Source: CAMDPA01 sp963825625 (GTDB lineage: Bacteria > Pseudomonadota > Alphaproteobacteria > Rhizobiales > Hyphomicrobiaceae). From it: DNA of 64,000 bases. The DNA is taken from positions 124,001-188,000 of the forward strand of contig CAWGUF010000029.1 in NCBI GenBank assembly GCA_963825625.1, written 5' to 3'. The position numbers and the translations under genes were made by a program. Positions 39,249 through 48,324 of this stretch are shown here, one piece after another (within the stretch, counting starts at the first letter, position 1; each line of letters starts with the position of its first letter). Below the pieces are notes generated by a model that was given only the letters and a program-made list of their open reading frames with translations, was not told where the DNA came from and did not search any database.

Positions 39249-40642
39249 ATGGCTGCCGACATCCTGGTTGTTGACGACGAGACCGACATTCGAGAGCAGG
39301 TTGCGGGAATTCTGGAGGACGAGGGCCACGCCTGCCGTCTTGCCCGCGACAGCGACGAGGCTTTGCGCGCCATCGAGGAGCGCCGTCCGCACCTCGTCAT
39401 CCTCGACATCTGGTTGCAGGGCTCGCGCCTGGACGGACTGGAGGTGCTCACTGCAATCAAGCGCGCGCACCCGGATCTCCCCGTCGTCATCATCTCCGGC
39501 CACGGTAATATCGAGACCGCGGTCACCGCGATCAAGCGCGGCGCCTATGACTACATCGAAAAGCCGTTCTCGGCCGACCGCCTGATCCTCGTCTCGATGC
39601 GTGCGCTGGAGACATACAACCTGAAGCGCGAGGTCAAACAGCTGAAGGAGCGTTCGACCCAAAGCTCCGAGATGATCGGCAAGTCGGTCGCCGTCAATCA
39701 GCTGCGCAACCACATCGACAAAGTGGCCCCCACCAACAGCCGCATCTTGATCAGAGGGGCCTCAGGTTCCGGCAAGGAGCTGGCGGCGCGCGTACTGCAC
39801 GCAAAATCACACCGGGCCGAAGGACCGTTCGTCGTTCTCAATGCCGCTGCGATGGCGCCCGATCGCGTCGAGGAGGAATTGTTCGGGACGGAGGATCAGA
39901 CCGGCGGCCCGCGCAAGGTCGGTGCGTTGGAAGAGTCGCACGGCGGAACGCTCTATATCGACGAAGTCGGTGACATGCCGCTGGAGACCCAGGGCAAGGT
40001 TCTGCGCGTGCTCGTCGAGCAGAAATTCGTGCGCCTTGGCGGTAGCCAGAAGGTCGCCGTCGACGTCCGCGTCATCTCCTCCACCAGCCGCGATCTTGAA
40101 CGCGAGATGGGGGAGGGCCGTTTCCGTGAGGACCTCTACCACCGCCTCAATGTGGTGCCACTCAGAGTCCCGGGCCTGGCCGAACGCCGCGAGGACGTTC
40201 CTGACCTGATCAGCTATTTCGTCCAGCAGATCGCCCAGACCTCAGGCCTCGCGCCCCGTCGCATCGGCGAGGACGCGATTGCTGTCCTGCAGGCCCACGA
40301 CTGGCCGGGCAACGTCCGCGAACTGCGCAACAACGTCGAGCGGCTGATGATCCTGTCCGGCGGCGACGGCGATGCCATGATCACCGCCGAAATGCTGCCC
40401 GAGGAAATCGGATCGAACGTTGCGCTACCCGTGTCAGCGGCCGCTCCGAGCACCTGATGTCGCTTCCGTTGCGCGAAGCACGCGAGATCTTCGAACGCGA
40501 CTATCTGCTGGCTCAGATCAACCGTTTCGGCGGCAACATTTCGCGCACCGCCGAATTCGTAGGCATGGAGCGTTCCGCGCTCCATCGCAAGCTCAGGGCA
40601 CTTGGCGTTGGCTCCGAGCACCGCGCTGGCGGTATCGGCTGA
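39249..40642 (+). CDS. ntrX: Response regulator NtrX, frameshifted before the DNA-binding domain
   Basis: The first 402 residues give a receiver domain (phospho-acceptor D53 in LDIWLQGSRLDG) and an AAA+ domain (Walker A GASGSGKE). The GAFTGA loop of sigma-54 activators is absent (FGTEDQTGGPRKVGALEE stands there), as is usual for NtrX. The frame ends at 40457. The missing C-terminal Fis-type helix-turn-helix (LREAREIFERDYLL, NISRTAEFVGMERSALHRKL) continues at once in another frame to 40642. One base is missing near 40430-40440; adding it joins VSGRSEHLMSLPLREA. Such a conserved regulator is rarely lost, so a sequencing error is the first suspect. Confidence 0.88.
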
Positions 40643-40655
40643 CGGTGGCGCGCGG

Positions 40656-41555
40656 ATGAGCAGATGGGTCTACGTTGACGGCCAATACCGCCGCTATGCT
40701 CAGGCGCTTGTGCACGCGGAGGATCGCGGCTTCCAGTTCGGGGATGCTGTCTATGAAGTCATCGAGGTGCGTGGCGGTCGCTTGATCGACGAGACGCGCC
40801 ATCTCGAGCGGCTCGTGCGCTCACTGAGCGAGCTATTGATGCCAGAGCCGATGTCACGACCGGCATTGTCGCGCGTTCTACGTGAGACCGTTCGTCGCAA
40901 TCGCGTCGTCAACGGCACTGTATATCTCCAGGTCAGCCGCGGCGCCCGCCCCCGTGACTTTTTGTTTCCGCCCGGCACTGTCCGCCAGACGGTCGTGTGT
41001 GTGGCGCGGGCCGGCGATCCTGCCGCTTCGAATGCACGCGCCAGCGAAGGCATCGCCGTCATAACCATGCCCGATCCGCGCTGGGCCCGCTGCGACATCA
41101 AGACGGTCATGCTGCTGCCCGCCTCGTTGGCCAAGGAACAAGCCCGCGCAGCCGGCGCGCGCGAGGCCTGGTTCGTCGACACAGATGGCTACATCACCGA
41201 AGGCGCATCGAGCAACGCCTGGATTATCGGCGACGACGGGCGCCTCGTGACGCGCCCGACCGACACCGCCATCCTGCGCGGGGTGACACGCACGACTTTG
41301 CTTGATGCCATCGCGCGCGAGGGCCTGTCGGTCGACGAGCGCCTGTTCAGTGTCTCGGAAGCCTTGGCTGCGCGCGAAGCGTTCGTGACCTCGGCCTCGA
41401 ATACGGTCATGCCTGTCGTCCGGATTGACGGCAAATCGATCGGCGAAGGCAGGCCGGGGCCAATAACCCGCCGGCTTCGCGATGTATTTTACGATGTGGC
41501 TGAAGGCGCTAGCGGCCTGTCGCGCCTAAATCGCTACACTAGCGGCAACCGTTGA
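40656..41555 (+). CDS. D-amino-acid aminotransferase-like class IV PLP enzyme
   Basis: Fold-type IV aminotransferases use pyridoxal phosphate; this branch usually acts on D-alanine or D-glutamate. The 299-residue protein begins SRWVYVDGQYRRY, has AEDRGFQFGDAVYEVIEVRGG near the N-terminus, the PLP-lysine region RCDIKTVMLLPASLAKEQA, and EGASSNAWII. The ATG at 40656 lies 13 bases after the ntrX end. A class IV aminotransferase between ntrX and hfq is a regular feature in Hyphomicrobiales. Confidence 0.88.
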   Translation: MSRWVYVDGQYRRYAQALVHAEDRGFQFGDAVYEVIEVRGGRLIDETRHLERLVRSLSELLMPEPMSRPALSRVLRETVRRNRVVNGTVYLQVSRGARPRDFLFPPGTVRQTVVCVARAGDPAASNARASEGIAVITMPDPRWARCDIKTVMLLPASLAKEQARAAGAREAWFVDTDGYITEGASSNAWIIGDDGRLVTRPTDTAILRGVTRTTLLDAIAREGLSVDERLFSVSEALAAREAFVTSASNTVMPVVRIDGKSIGEGRPGPITRRLRDVFYDVAEGASGLSRLNRYTSGNR

Positions 41556-41979
41556 CGATTGAGGCGCGACATCAATGGCTTGGTGAGGCGTTTATCGCGC
41601 CCTAATTGACACCAACCTTGCCGCACCCATCGGTCAAATAAGGCGCAACGCCTCACTAGCTGACAGCCACAACCGCAAGCGAATGGCGACCGGAAATCGG
41701 ATCGTGTCTCGGCGTGTTGCGGGCGGGCAGCTGTGCCCAGACCAGAGTTGAGGGTGTATACGTTCGCCAAGCTGGCATGCTAGCGTTGAACCTGAAGGGG
41801 CAGGACGACCGCCGGACCGTTAAACTCGATTCAACCGTAAACAGTCCTATTCTGAATAGGTGTGTTTCTAAAATGGCTGATTTTTGCCTAGATCTCGGCT
41901 AGAGTGAGGCAACGTCACAACACGGGTGACACCCAAGATCACTCAAGCGAAACAACAACGACAAAAACGGGCACAGACA
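41556..41979. other. Intergenic region upstream of hfq
   Basis: The 424 bases between the aminotransferase and hfq hold no convincing gene. They must carry the hfq promoter and leader. A 15-base palindrome lies at 41846-41860, and the A/T content rises from there toward the hfq start compared with the surrounding genes. Confidence 0.6.
41846..41860. promoter_or_regulatory. Operator-like palindrome upstream of hfq
   Basis: CCTATTC-T-GAATAGG is a perfect inverted repeat with 7-bp arms, about 120 bases before the hfq start codon, in an AT-rich stretch. It could bind a dimeric regulator. The protein that would bind it is unknown. Confidence 0.45.
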
Positions 41980-42225
41980 ATGGCCGAACGTACGCCGAGC
42001 CTACAGGATGCGTTTCTCAACAACGTGCGCAAGAACAAGATCCCGCTCACGATATTTCTGATCAATGGCGTCAAGCTCCAGGGCATCGTCACTTGGTTCG
42101 ACAATTTCTGCGTCTTGCTCCGGCGCGACGGCCACTCCCAGCTCGTCTATAAGCATGCCATATCCACGATTATGCCGAGCCAGCCAGTCAACCTGATGGA
42201 GCCGGATCCCACCGACCAGGGATAG
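41980..42225 (+). CDS. hfq: RNA chaperone Hfq
   Basis: Hfq forms a hexamer that pairs small RNAs with messenger RNAs. The 81-residue protein shows the Sm1 region (LQDAFLNNVRKNKIPLTIFL, INGVKLQGIVTWFDNFCVLL) and the Sm2 motif YKHAISTI. An in-frame start at 41926 is rejected because the family starts at MAERTPSLQ. The gene precedes hflX, as in most proteobacteria. Confidence 0.97.
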   Translation: MAERTPSLQDAFLNNVRKNKIPLTIFLINGVKLQGIVTWFDNFCVLLRRDGHSQLVYKHAISTIMPSQPVNLMEPDPTDQG

Positions 42226-42268
42226 GACGCAAAAGCTGAGCAAGAGACACGGCAAAGGCCGCGATAGC

Positions 42269-43629
42269 GTGGCACTGGAACACGGGCTCGCCACCGCGCA
42301 CGCGCCGGCCGACAAGCCCGAGCGCGATACCATGCGCGCGCTCGTGATCGTGCCTGTGCCCAACCGAAGAACGCAACAAGCCCATGCCGGCTTGCCGCCC
42401 ATCCACGCCCCCCAGGACCGATTGGAGGAAGCCGTTGGTCTTGCAAACGCGATAGACCTCGACGTCGCCACGAGCATGCTTGTGCCGCTCAACGCACCCA
42501 GGCCATCGACGCTTCTCGGGAAGGGCAAGGTTGAAGAGATCCACGTCCTGGCCGAGGAGCTTGGCGCGGGTCTCGTCATCGTCGACCGGGCACTGTCCCC
42601 GATCCAGCAACGCAATCTGGAGAAGGCATGGGGCACCAAGGTGATTGATCGCACCGGCCTCATTCTCGAGATATTTGGTCGCCGCGCAGCCACCCGGGAA
42701 GGTACGCTGCAGGTCGAACTCGCCCATCTCACCTACCAGAAGAGCCGCCTGGTCCGCTCGTGGACGCATCTGGAGCGCCAGCGTGGCGGCGCCGGCTTTC
42801 TCGGCGGCCCCGGCGAAAGCCAGCTCGAACTCGACCGCCGCATCATTCAGGACCGCATCGACGCCTTGGAAAAGGAGCTGGCCCAAGTCGTCCGGACGCG
42901 GGACCTGCACCGCAAAGGCCGTGCCCGCGTGCCCTATCCCGTGTGCGCGTTGGTCGGCTACACCAATGCGGGCAAATCCACCCTCTTCAACGCGCTCACC
43001 GGTGCCGGCGTCATGGCGCAGGACCAGGTGTTCGCCACCCTCGATCCGACCATGCGCGAGCTCAGGCTGCCAACGGGCAAGCGCATCATCCTGTCCGATA
43101 CTGTCGGCTTCATCTCGGATTTGCCGACCTCCCTCGTTGCTGCTTTTCGCGCAACGCTGGAGGAAGTCGTAACGGCCGATCTCATTGTCCATGTGCGCGA
43201 CATCTCGCACGCCGAGACCGCCGCCCAAGGAGCGATGTCGAGGCCGTGCTGAAGGATCTCGGCATCGCCACGGATACCGCCGGCAGTCGCGTTCTTGAAG
43301 TCTGGAACAAGATCGACCGCCTCGAACCGGATCAGCGTGAAACGCTGGAAAATGCGGCGCAGCGGTTGGGAAGCAAGCCAGCCCTCGTCTCCGCAATCAC
43401 TGGCGAGGGAATCCCAGACCTCCTGGCCGACATCGAGACCCGTCTAGGCCACGCCGACGAGATCCTCGAAGTGACCCTGCCAGCCACCGCCGGCAGGCTG
43501 GCCCATTGGCTGCATGAGAACGCCGAGGTCCTCTCGCGCGATCAGCAGGACGATGGCAGCACGCACTACACGATTCGCGTCGATGCAACTCGAAAGGCCA
43601 GATTAGAGGCGCGCTTGCGCGAGCTGTAG
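42269..43629 (+). CDS. hflX: Ribosome-associated GTPase HflX, frameshifted in the G domain
   Basis: HflX splits stalled or stress-hibernating 70S ribosomes and hydrolyses GTP. The first 320 or so residues have the HflX N-terminal domain (GKGKVEEI, VFDRTG-like VIDRTGLILEIFGRRA) and G1 GYTNAGKSTLFNAL, then G3 DTVGFI. The frame then runs into a wrong tail and stops at 43252. The rest, including G4 NKID and the C-terminal domain, continues in another frame to 43629. One base is missing at about 43227 (in CCCAAGGAGC); restoring it joins AETAAQ to RSDVEAVLKDLGI. Full length would be about 453 residues, normal for the family. Confidence 0.88.
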
Positions 43630-43880
43630 CCGAAACTCTGCGCACACCCAGTCTCGGCTACGCTTTGTCCTTGGCCCGCACCTCGTCCCAAAGCGCATCC
43701 ATCTCTTCCAGCGATGACGCCGCCGGCGACGTGCCACGTTCCGCCAGCCTTGCCTCGACGTAGCGAAACCGGCGCGTGAACTTGTCGTTGGCCTTGCGCA
43801 TCGCGGCTTCCGGATCGATCTTCAGGTGTCGCGCGACGTTGGCCATCACGAACATCAGATCTCCGAATTCTTCTTCGATT

Positions 43881-43921
43881 GCGCCCGGCGACTCCCGTTC
43901 CGGGAGCCGGCCGCCGGGCGC
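43881..43921. repeat. Composite palindrome, first part of the mazG insertion
   Basis: Outer arms GCGCCCGGCG (43881-43890) and CGCCGGGCGC (43912-43921) are perfect inverted repeats. Inside them CTCCCG (43892-43897) and CGGGAG (43901-43906) form a second perfect stem around TTC. Such a nested hairpin is typical of interspersed palindromic elements. Confidence 0.85.
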
Positions 43922-43925
43922 GCTA

Positions 43926-44020
43926 TCGCCCGCGGCCGGCGCGCCGGAGGCGTGTCGCGGGCGACCAGCCGGACCGTCGCCCGCGGCCGGCGCGCCGGAG
44001 GCGTGTCGCGGGCGACCAGC
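43926..44020. repeat. Tandem palindromic repeat, second part of the mazG insertion
   Basis: A 51-bp unit starting at 43926 is repeated from 43977; the second copy is cut after 44 bases and the shared 44 bases are identical. Each copy is itself an inverted repeat: TCGCCCGCG at one end pairs with CGCGGGCGA, enclosing the self-complementary CCGGCGCGCCGG. On the mazG strand each copy encodes VARDTPPARRPRA. Confidence 0.88.
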
Positions 44021-44718
44021 AAGAACTTCTCCTCAAGCTCCGCCAATTCCTCTTTCATCTTGTCCAGAACAGGGCCCAGCGATGGCCAGTCGAATCCGAC
44101 TTTGGCCGCCTTGTCCTGCAACTTAACGGCCCGCGTCAGTGCCGGCATAACGATCGGCACATCATCTAAAATGCTGCTCGCTTGCCGCTCCTGATTGGGC
44201 TCCCCATCGCCGCCTCGCGATCGTGCAGCAGCCTTTGCCGCCTTCTCCTCAGCCTTTATCCTCTCCCACCAGCCGGCGGCGAGGTCGATCGTGCGGCCAT
44301 CCTTGTCGCCGAATACGTGCGGATGCCGTCGCAGCATTTTGCTCGTGATTCCGTCGACGACGTCGCCAAAGTCGAAAGCACCCTGCTCTTCGGCCATTCG
44401 CGCATGAAACACGACCTGAAACAGAAGGTCGCCCAACTCTTCCTGCAGATCGACCAGGTCGCCTCTCTGGATCGCATCCGCGACCTCGTAGGCCTCTTCC
44501 AGCGTATACGGGGCGATCGATTGGTAGTCCTGCGCCAGATCCCACGGGCAACCGCTAATCGGTGTCCGCAAAGCGGCCATGACGCCCAGAAGATCGGCAA
44601 TCGATTTTCGCTCGCCCTCACTCATCGGTGGCCTCCCGTGATCTCTGTCTCGGTTGTGGTCAATGACGCCGCGACCTGATAGCACGAAACTCAGCGCAGC
44701 AGGACGTCAAGCCGCATC

Positions 44719-45138
44719 ATGCGAATTACAGACAGTATCGAGATCGACGACGACGAGCTGAAAGAAAGCTTCGTGCGGGCATCAGGCCCAGGCGGTCAAA
44801 ACGTCAACAAGGTCTCGACGGCGGTCGAATTGCGCTTCGATGTGCGCAACTCCCCCAACCTACCCGCTGCCGTGGCCGCGCGCCTGGAGCGTCTGGCCGG
44901 CAAACGCCTGACATCGGAAGGCGTGATCGTCATCATGGCGAACAGGCACCGTACGCAGGCGCTCAACCGCGCCGACGCCCGCGACCGGCTCGCCGAGCTT
45001 ATCCGCTTGGCTGCAGTCGCACCAAAGCCGCGCAAGCCGACCAAACCGTCATACGCATCCAAGTTGCGCCGTGTCGACGAGAAGAAGAAGCGGGGCCAGG
45101 TCAAAGCCACCAGGCGTGTGCGCCAAGATGGGGAATAG
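44719..45138 (+). CDS. arfB: Alternative ribosome-rescue factor ArfB (YaeJ), peptidyl-tRNA hydrolase
   Basis: ArfB frees peptides from ribosomes stalled at mRNA ends. The 139-residue protein carries the catalytic GGQ at residues 25-27 (ASGPGGQNVNKVSTAVELRF), the release-factor-like fold, and the basic C-terminal tail (KKKRGQVKATRRVR) that enters the mRNA channel. Length agrees with ArfB rather than with class I release factors. It is divergent from mazG. Confidence 0.93.
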   Translation: MRITDSIEIDDDELKESFVRASGPGGQNVNKVSTAVELRFDVRNSPNLPAAVAARLERLAGKRLTSEGVIVIMANRHRTQALNRADARDRLAELIRLAAVAPKPRKPTKPSYASKLRRVDEKKKRGQVKATRRVRQDGE

Positions 45139-45164
45139 CCGAAGCGGTGCGGGGGGACGAAGCG

Positions 45165-45920
45165 ATGTATCTGGTACGAATTCTGTCTAACCTGGTGATT
45201 ATCTGCCTGGAGCTGACCGCGATTGCAGGCGTGGCGTGGCTCGGCCTTCACCATCCGTATATGCTGGCCGCCGCCGCAGCCGTCCTCGCACTCGTCATGG
45301 GATTGCTGCTGGAGCGAGCGCGATTGAAGATGGAGCTGGAGTTCTATCTCGGCCGCAAATTCCCGGTCTTGTCGGTCGCCGGATCGGGGCTTGCCCTGAT
45401 GGAGGCTGTGATCAAGGCGCTACTGGCCGGTGTCGTCGCTCTGATCACGTTCTCAGGCACCGACCCAGCCAGGCTCTTTGTGGTGTCGATCATATTTGGT
45501 GTGTGCATCTTCGCAGGATCGAGCCTGCTACGGCGTCTGTCGATCAATCTTGGCGCAAACCCCAGCCGGTGGGGCTATTTCCGTCTCGCCGCCCCTCTCG
45601 GGCTCTTGTATTCAGGCGCCATCTATCTGGCGACCTACTTCGGCCAATTGCAGAAGCCGACCTACGCCGAGATCGCCGGCCGCCTCATCCTCGATACGCC
45701 TGAGCGCCTGACCCTGGACCGAGCAAGCGAGCTGCTGTTCCTGCTCAAGCAGAAATTCGACGAGATCGTCGTCAGGGTCATCAGCATTGCCGTGCCGCCT
45801 GACTGGGCCGAGATCGCCGGCATCCTGGTGAGCGTCAACATGCTGACCGGCTTTGCCATCGCGGTCTTCGCCGTTGCCATCGCAGATATCGTCCAGCGGC
45901 TGGAAACCGCTGCGGGATGA
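45165..45920 (+). CDS. Multi-pass membrane protein of unknown function
   Basis: This 251-residue protein has about six hydrophobic segments, including LVIICLELTAIAGVAWLGL, MLAAAAAVLALVMGLLLE, LARLFVV-type segments near 110, and the C-terminal ILVSVNMLTGFAIAVFAVAI. A soluble stretch (about 165-210) lies between the last segments. No family is recognised. The ATG at 45165 follows GGGGGGACGAAGC. It starts 26 bases after arfB and may be cotranscribed. Confidence 0.65.
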   Translation: MYLVRILSNLVIICLELTAIAGVAWLGLHHPYMLAAAAAVLALVMGLLLERARLKMELEFYLGRKFPVLSVAGSGLALMEAVIKALLAGVVALITFSGTDPARLFVVSIIFGVCIFAGSSLLRRLSINLGANPSRWGYFRLAAPLGLLYSGAIYLATYFGQLQKPTYAEIAGRLILDTPERLTLDRASELLFLLKQKFDEIVVRVISIAVPPDWAEIAGILVSVNMLTGFAIAVFAVAIADIVQRLETAAG

Positions 45921-46048
45921 TGTCCGATTGTGCAATACCACAGTCGTCCCCATATCGCCTCGGGACGCTCTGATCATCACCCAGTTGCCACTGCGAGGGC
46001 TCAACGCCGCCGCAACCCCGCAACTCAACAACCGATCCAGCAGGTGCC

Positions 46049-46246
46049 ATGGACGCCAGACCCGACATTCGACCGTCGTCGACAACCGATTTGGCTGCCA
46101 ATGGCCCCGGAACCACCGACAAAAATCAGAACGCGTGGATCAGCCGCCCGCTCATCCGCTACTTGATCTGGCTTGGCATCATCTTCAACGTCGCCATCAT
46201 CGGGTACACGATGTTCCCGCTGACCAAGTCTCTGATGAGTCTGTGA
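46049..46246 (+). CDS. Small single-pass membrane protein
   Basis: A 65-residue reading frame has a polar N-terminus and one clear membrane helix (LIRYLIWLGIIFNVAIIGYT) near the C-terminus, ending in FPLTKSLMSL. No homologue is recalled and no strong ribosome site is seen. The helix composition is unlike a random frame in this GC-rich DNA, which is why it is listed. Confidence 0.45.
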   Translation: MDARPDIRPSSTTDLAANGPGTTDKNQNAWISRPLIRYLIWLGIIFNVAIIGYTMFPLTKSLMSL

Positions 46247-46426
46247 GCTCTGATCTCAACGCACCACGCGATTTGAGCTTTGTCCCCGCTCAAATGCCGT
46301 CCGTTACACTCCGGTTCGGCTGGAGAGAGCCGATTCGCATAAGGCATATTATGGAAAATAGAACAAGTTGAACATGCCATATCAAGATCTTGCTCGGTCA
46401 TCCGGATTGGGAAGGGACCACTCGTC

Positions 46427-47992
46427 CTACTTCTCCTTTTCCGACCGCTCGTGATGATCGGCAACAAGGCGGTCGAGGAGACGAACACCCCAGCCCGATC
46501 CCCAGCTCTGGTTGGTGTCGTTGCGGGCCGAATCCATAGCGACCCCAGCCACGTCGATGTGCGCCCAAGGCGTACCCTTGACGAACCTGCCCAGGAACTG
46601 CGCCGCCGTGATTGAGCCGGCAGACCTGCCGCCGATGTTCTTCATGTCCGCGTTGCGGCTGTCGATCATCTTGTCGTACGCACGGTCCAGCGGCATCCGC
46701 CAGACGCGCTCGCCGGTTGCCTCGCCAGCCGCGCTGAGATCCGCAGTCAGCTTGTCGTCGTTGGCAAACAGCCCCGCATACTCCTTCCCCAACGCGACGA
46801 TGATGGCACCGGTCAGCGTCGCAAGGTCGATCATCAGCTTCGGCTTGAAGCGATCTTGCGCGTACCACATCACATCCGCCAGAACGAGCCGCCCCTCGGC
46901 ATCGGTGTTCAACACCTCGACCGTCTGCCCCGACATCGACGTGACGATATCTCCCGGCCGCTGCGCCGTGCCCGACACCATGTTCTCCACCAGGCCGATC
47001 AGACCGACGACGTTCACAGCCGCCTTGCGCCCAGCCAGCGCCCGCATCAAGCCAACGACGCATGCCGCGCCAGCCATGTCGCCCTTCATGTCCTCCATGC
47101 CGCCCGCTGGCTTGATCGAAATGCCACCGGTGTCGAAGGTCACGCCCTTGCCGATGAACGCCAGCGGCTTGGCCCGTTTCGACTTCGCTCCGTTCCACTG
47201 CATCACGACCACGCGTGGCTCGCGCACGCTGCCCTGCGCCACACCCATCAGCGCGCCCATGCCAAGCGCTTCGATTGCCGCCTTATCGAGGACCTCGACC
47301 TGCACGCCCACTGCGGTCAGCTCTTGGCAGCGCTCGGCGAACTCCACCGGTCCGAGCACGTTGGCGGGCTCGTTGACGAGATCTCGCGCCAGCATCACAC
47401 CTTCACCCAGCGCCGCGGCCCGCTCGAATTGCGCTCGCGCGCCCTCAGGGTCAGCCGTGTGGATGACAAGACGGCTCAGGCCGTCTTTGCCGGCGCCGTT
47501 CTCCTCCCTGCCATTGCCGTTGTCATCGCCGCCATCCTTGGCCTGTTTCTTGGTGCGGTACTTATCGAACTTGTAGCTTCTCAGCATGGCACCCAGCGCC
47601 AGTTGGGCTGCCAATTCCGCAGGCTCTGGTGCCCCAGCCTCCGTCAAGTCCGCCACCAGGCTCGCGCTTTGAGCCTTCCTCCCGCCCAATTGGGCAAATG
47701 CGTACCCGCCCAGTGCCAGCCAGTCCTTGTCGGACGCATCCACTGCCCGCCCTGCACCTACCAGCACGAGCCTGGCTGGCCCGATGCCTTCGTGTCCCAA
47801 CAGCTCGATCGAGGTCTTGGCTTTGCCCTTGAAATCCGCCGCCCCCGCGGCCCGTGACAGCGCGCCGCCGGCCTTGTCGTTGATCTGCGACCCGACCTTG
47901 CCGAACACCAGGTCCTCGCCTGTGAGTAAGCCCGCCACCTGCTCGAGCGCTTGCTCCAGGGGCACGAACACGATCTCAGGCCGGTCGGACAT
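46427..47992 (-). CDS. pepA: Leucyl aminopeptidase, M17 family
   Basis: PepA is a hexameric two-metal exopeptidase removing N-terminal residues; in some bacteria it also binds DNA. The 521-residue protein has the metal and active-site blocks FIGKGVTFDTGGISIKPAGG and NTDAEGRLVLADV (M17 signature). Between the N-terminal and catalytic domains lies an acidic, low-complexity insert (AKDGGDDNGNGREENGAGKD). The ATG at 47992 is preferred to a TTG at 48001. The gene is divergent from lptF, the usual arrangement. The holC gene commonly found beyond pepA is not visible. Confidence 0.95.
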   Translation of the reverse strand: MSDRPEIVFVPLEQALEQVAGLLTGEDLVFGKVGSQINDKAGGALSRAAGAADFKGKAKTSIELLGHEGIGPARLVLVGAGRAVDASDKDWLALGGYAFAQLGGRKAQSASLVADLTEAGAPEPAELAAQLALGAMLRSYKFDKYRTKKQAKDGGDDNGNGREENGAGKDGLSRLVIHTADPEGARAQFERAAALGEGVMLARDLVNEPANVLGPVEFAERCQELTAVGVQVEVLDKAAIEALGMGALMGVAQGSVREPRVVVMQWNGAKSKRAKPLAFIGKGVTFDTGGISIKPAGGMEDMKGDMAGAACVVGLMRALAGRKAAVNVVGLIGLVENMVSGTAQRPGDIVTSMSGQTVEVLNTDAEGRLVLADVMWYAQDRFKPKLMIDLATLTGAIIVALGKEYAGLFANDDKLTADLSAAGEATGERVWRMPLDRAYDKMIDSRNADMKNIGGRSAGSITAAQFLGRFVKGTPWAHIDVAGVAMDSARNDTNQSWGSGWGVRLLDRLVADHHERSEKEK

Positions 47993-48324
47993 CGCAGGCA
48001 ATCCTCAAGTTGGGTCCAGTGAAAGCGCGCGGTCGCTTTGCGAGGCTCGATCCAGGTCTACGATCCGACCGGAATGCCTCCCTTGGCATCGCTTGCACGC
48101 GGGAGAGGGGTGGCGACCAGCTTACTTCGGCCAGCCAACCTATGCAAAGCCATCGCTGAGCCTTCGCTGGGACGGCATATCCGCCACAATCCACAGCCCG
48201 CCGCACCGAACTTCGCTTGCTCCGGCGACCCAGGCCTGCGAGCGTCGAATTTCCGCCACGCTGCTGTGGGACCGGCGGACTTGGACAGTCGGCAACCACC
48301 TCTGCCGGGCTATACTGGGCGCGC
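47993..48324. other. Divergent promoter region between pepA and lptF
   Basis: About 330 bases separate the two divergent starts. TATACT at 48311-48316 is a good minus-10-like hexamer but lies only eight bases before the lptF ATG, which would give a very short or leaderless transcript; no well-spaced minus-35 was found. No gene is recognised in the stretch. Confidence 0.45.

Larger units (their letters stand above)
43658..44625 (-). pseudogene. mazG: Nucleoside triphosphate pyrophosphohydrolase MazG, split by a palindromic insertion
   Basis: MazG hydrolyses nucleoside triphosphates to monophosphates and pyrophosphate. The first MazG domain is complete: CPWDLAQDYQSIAPYTLEEA, LQEELGDLLFQVVFHARMAE. 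The second domain starts (GPVLDKMKEELAELEE), is interrupted by Arg/Pro-rich coding from the repeat block at 43881-44020, and stops at 43855. The remaining EEEFGDLMFVMANVARHLKI and the family C-terminus follow in another frame down to 43658. Removing 140 bases (2 modulo 3) would put the halves in one frame. GGGAGG before the ATG at 44625 decides the start. If not repaired, the second domain is lost. Confidence 0.82.

Noticed and set aside
43776..44194. Plus-strand open frames across the mazG insertion that encode Gly/Arg/Pro-rich peptides
   Set aside because: The frames are open only because the palindromic repeat lacks stops; there is no ribosome site or family match.
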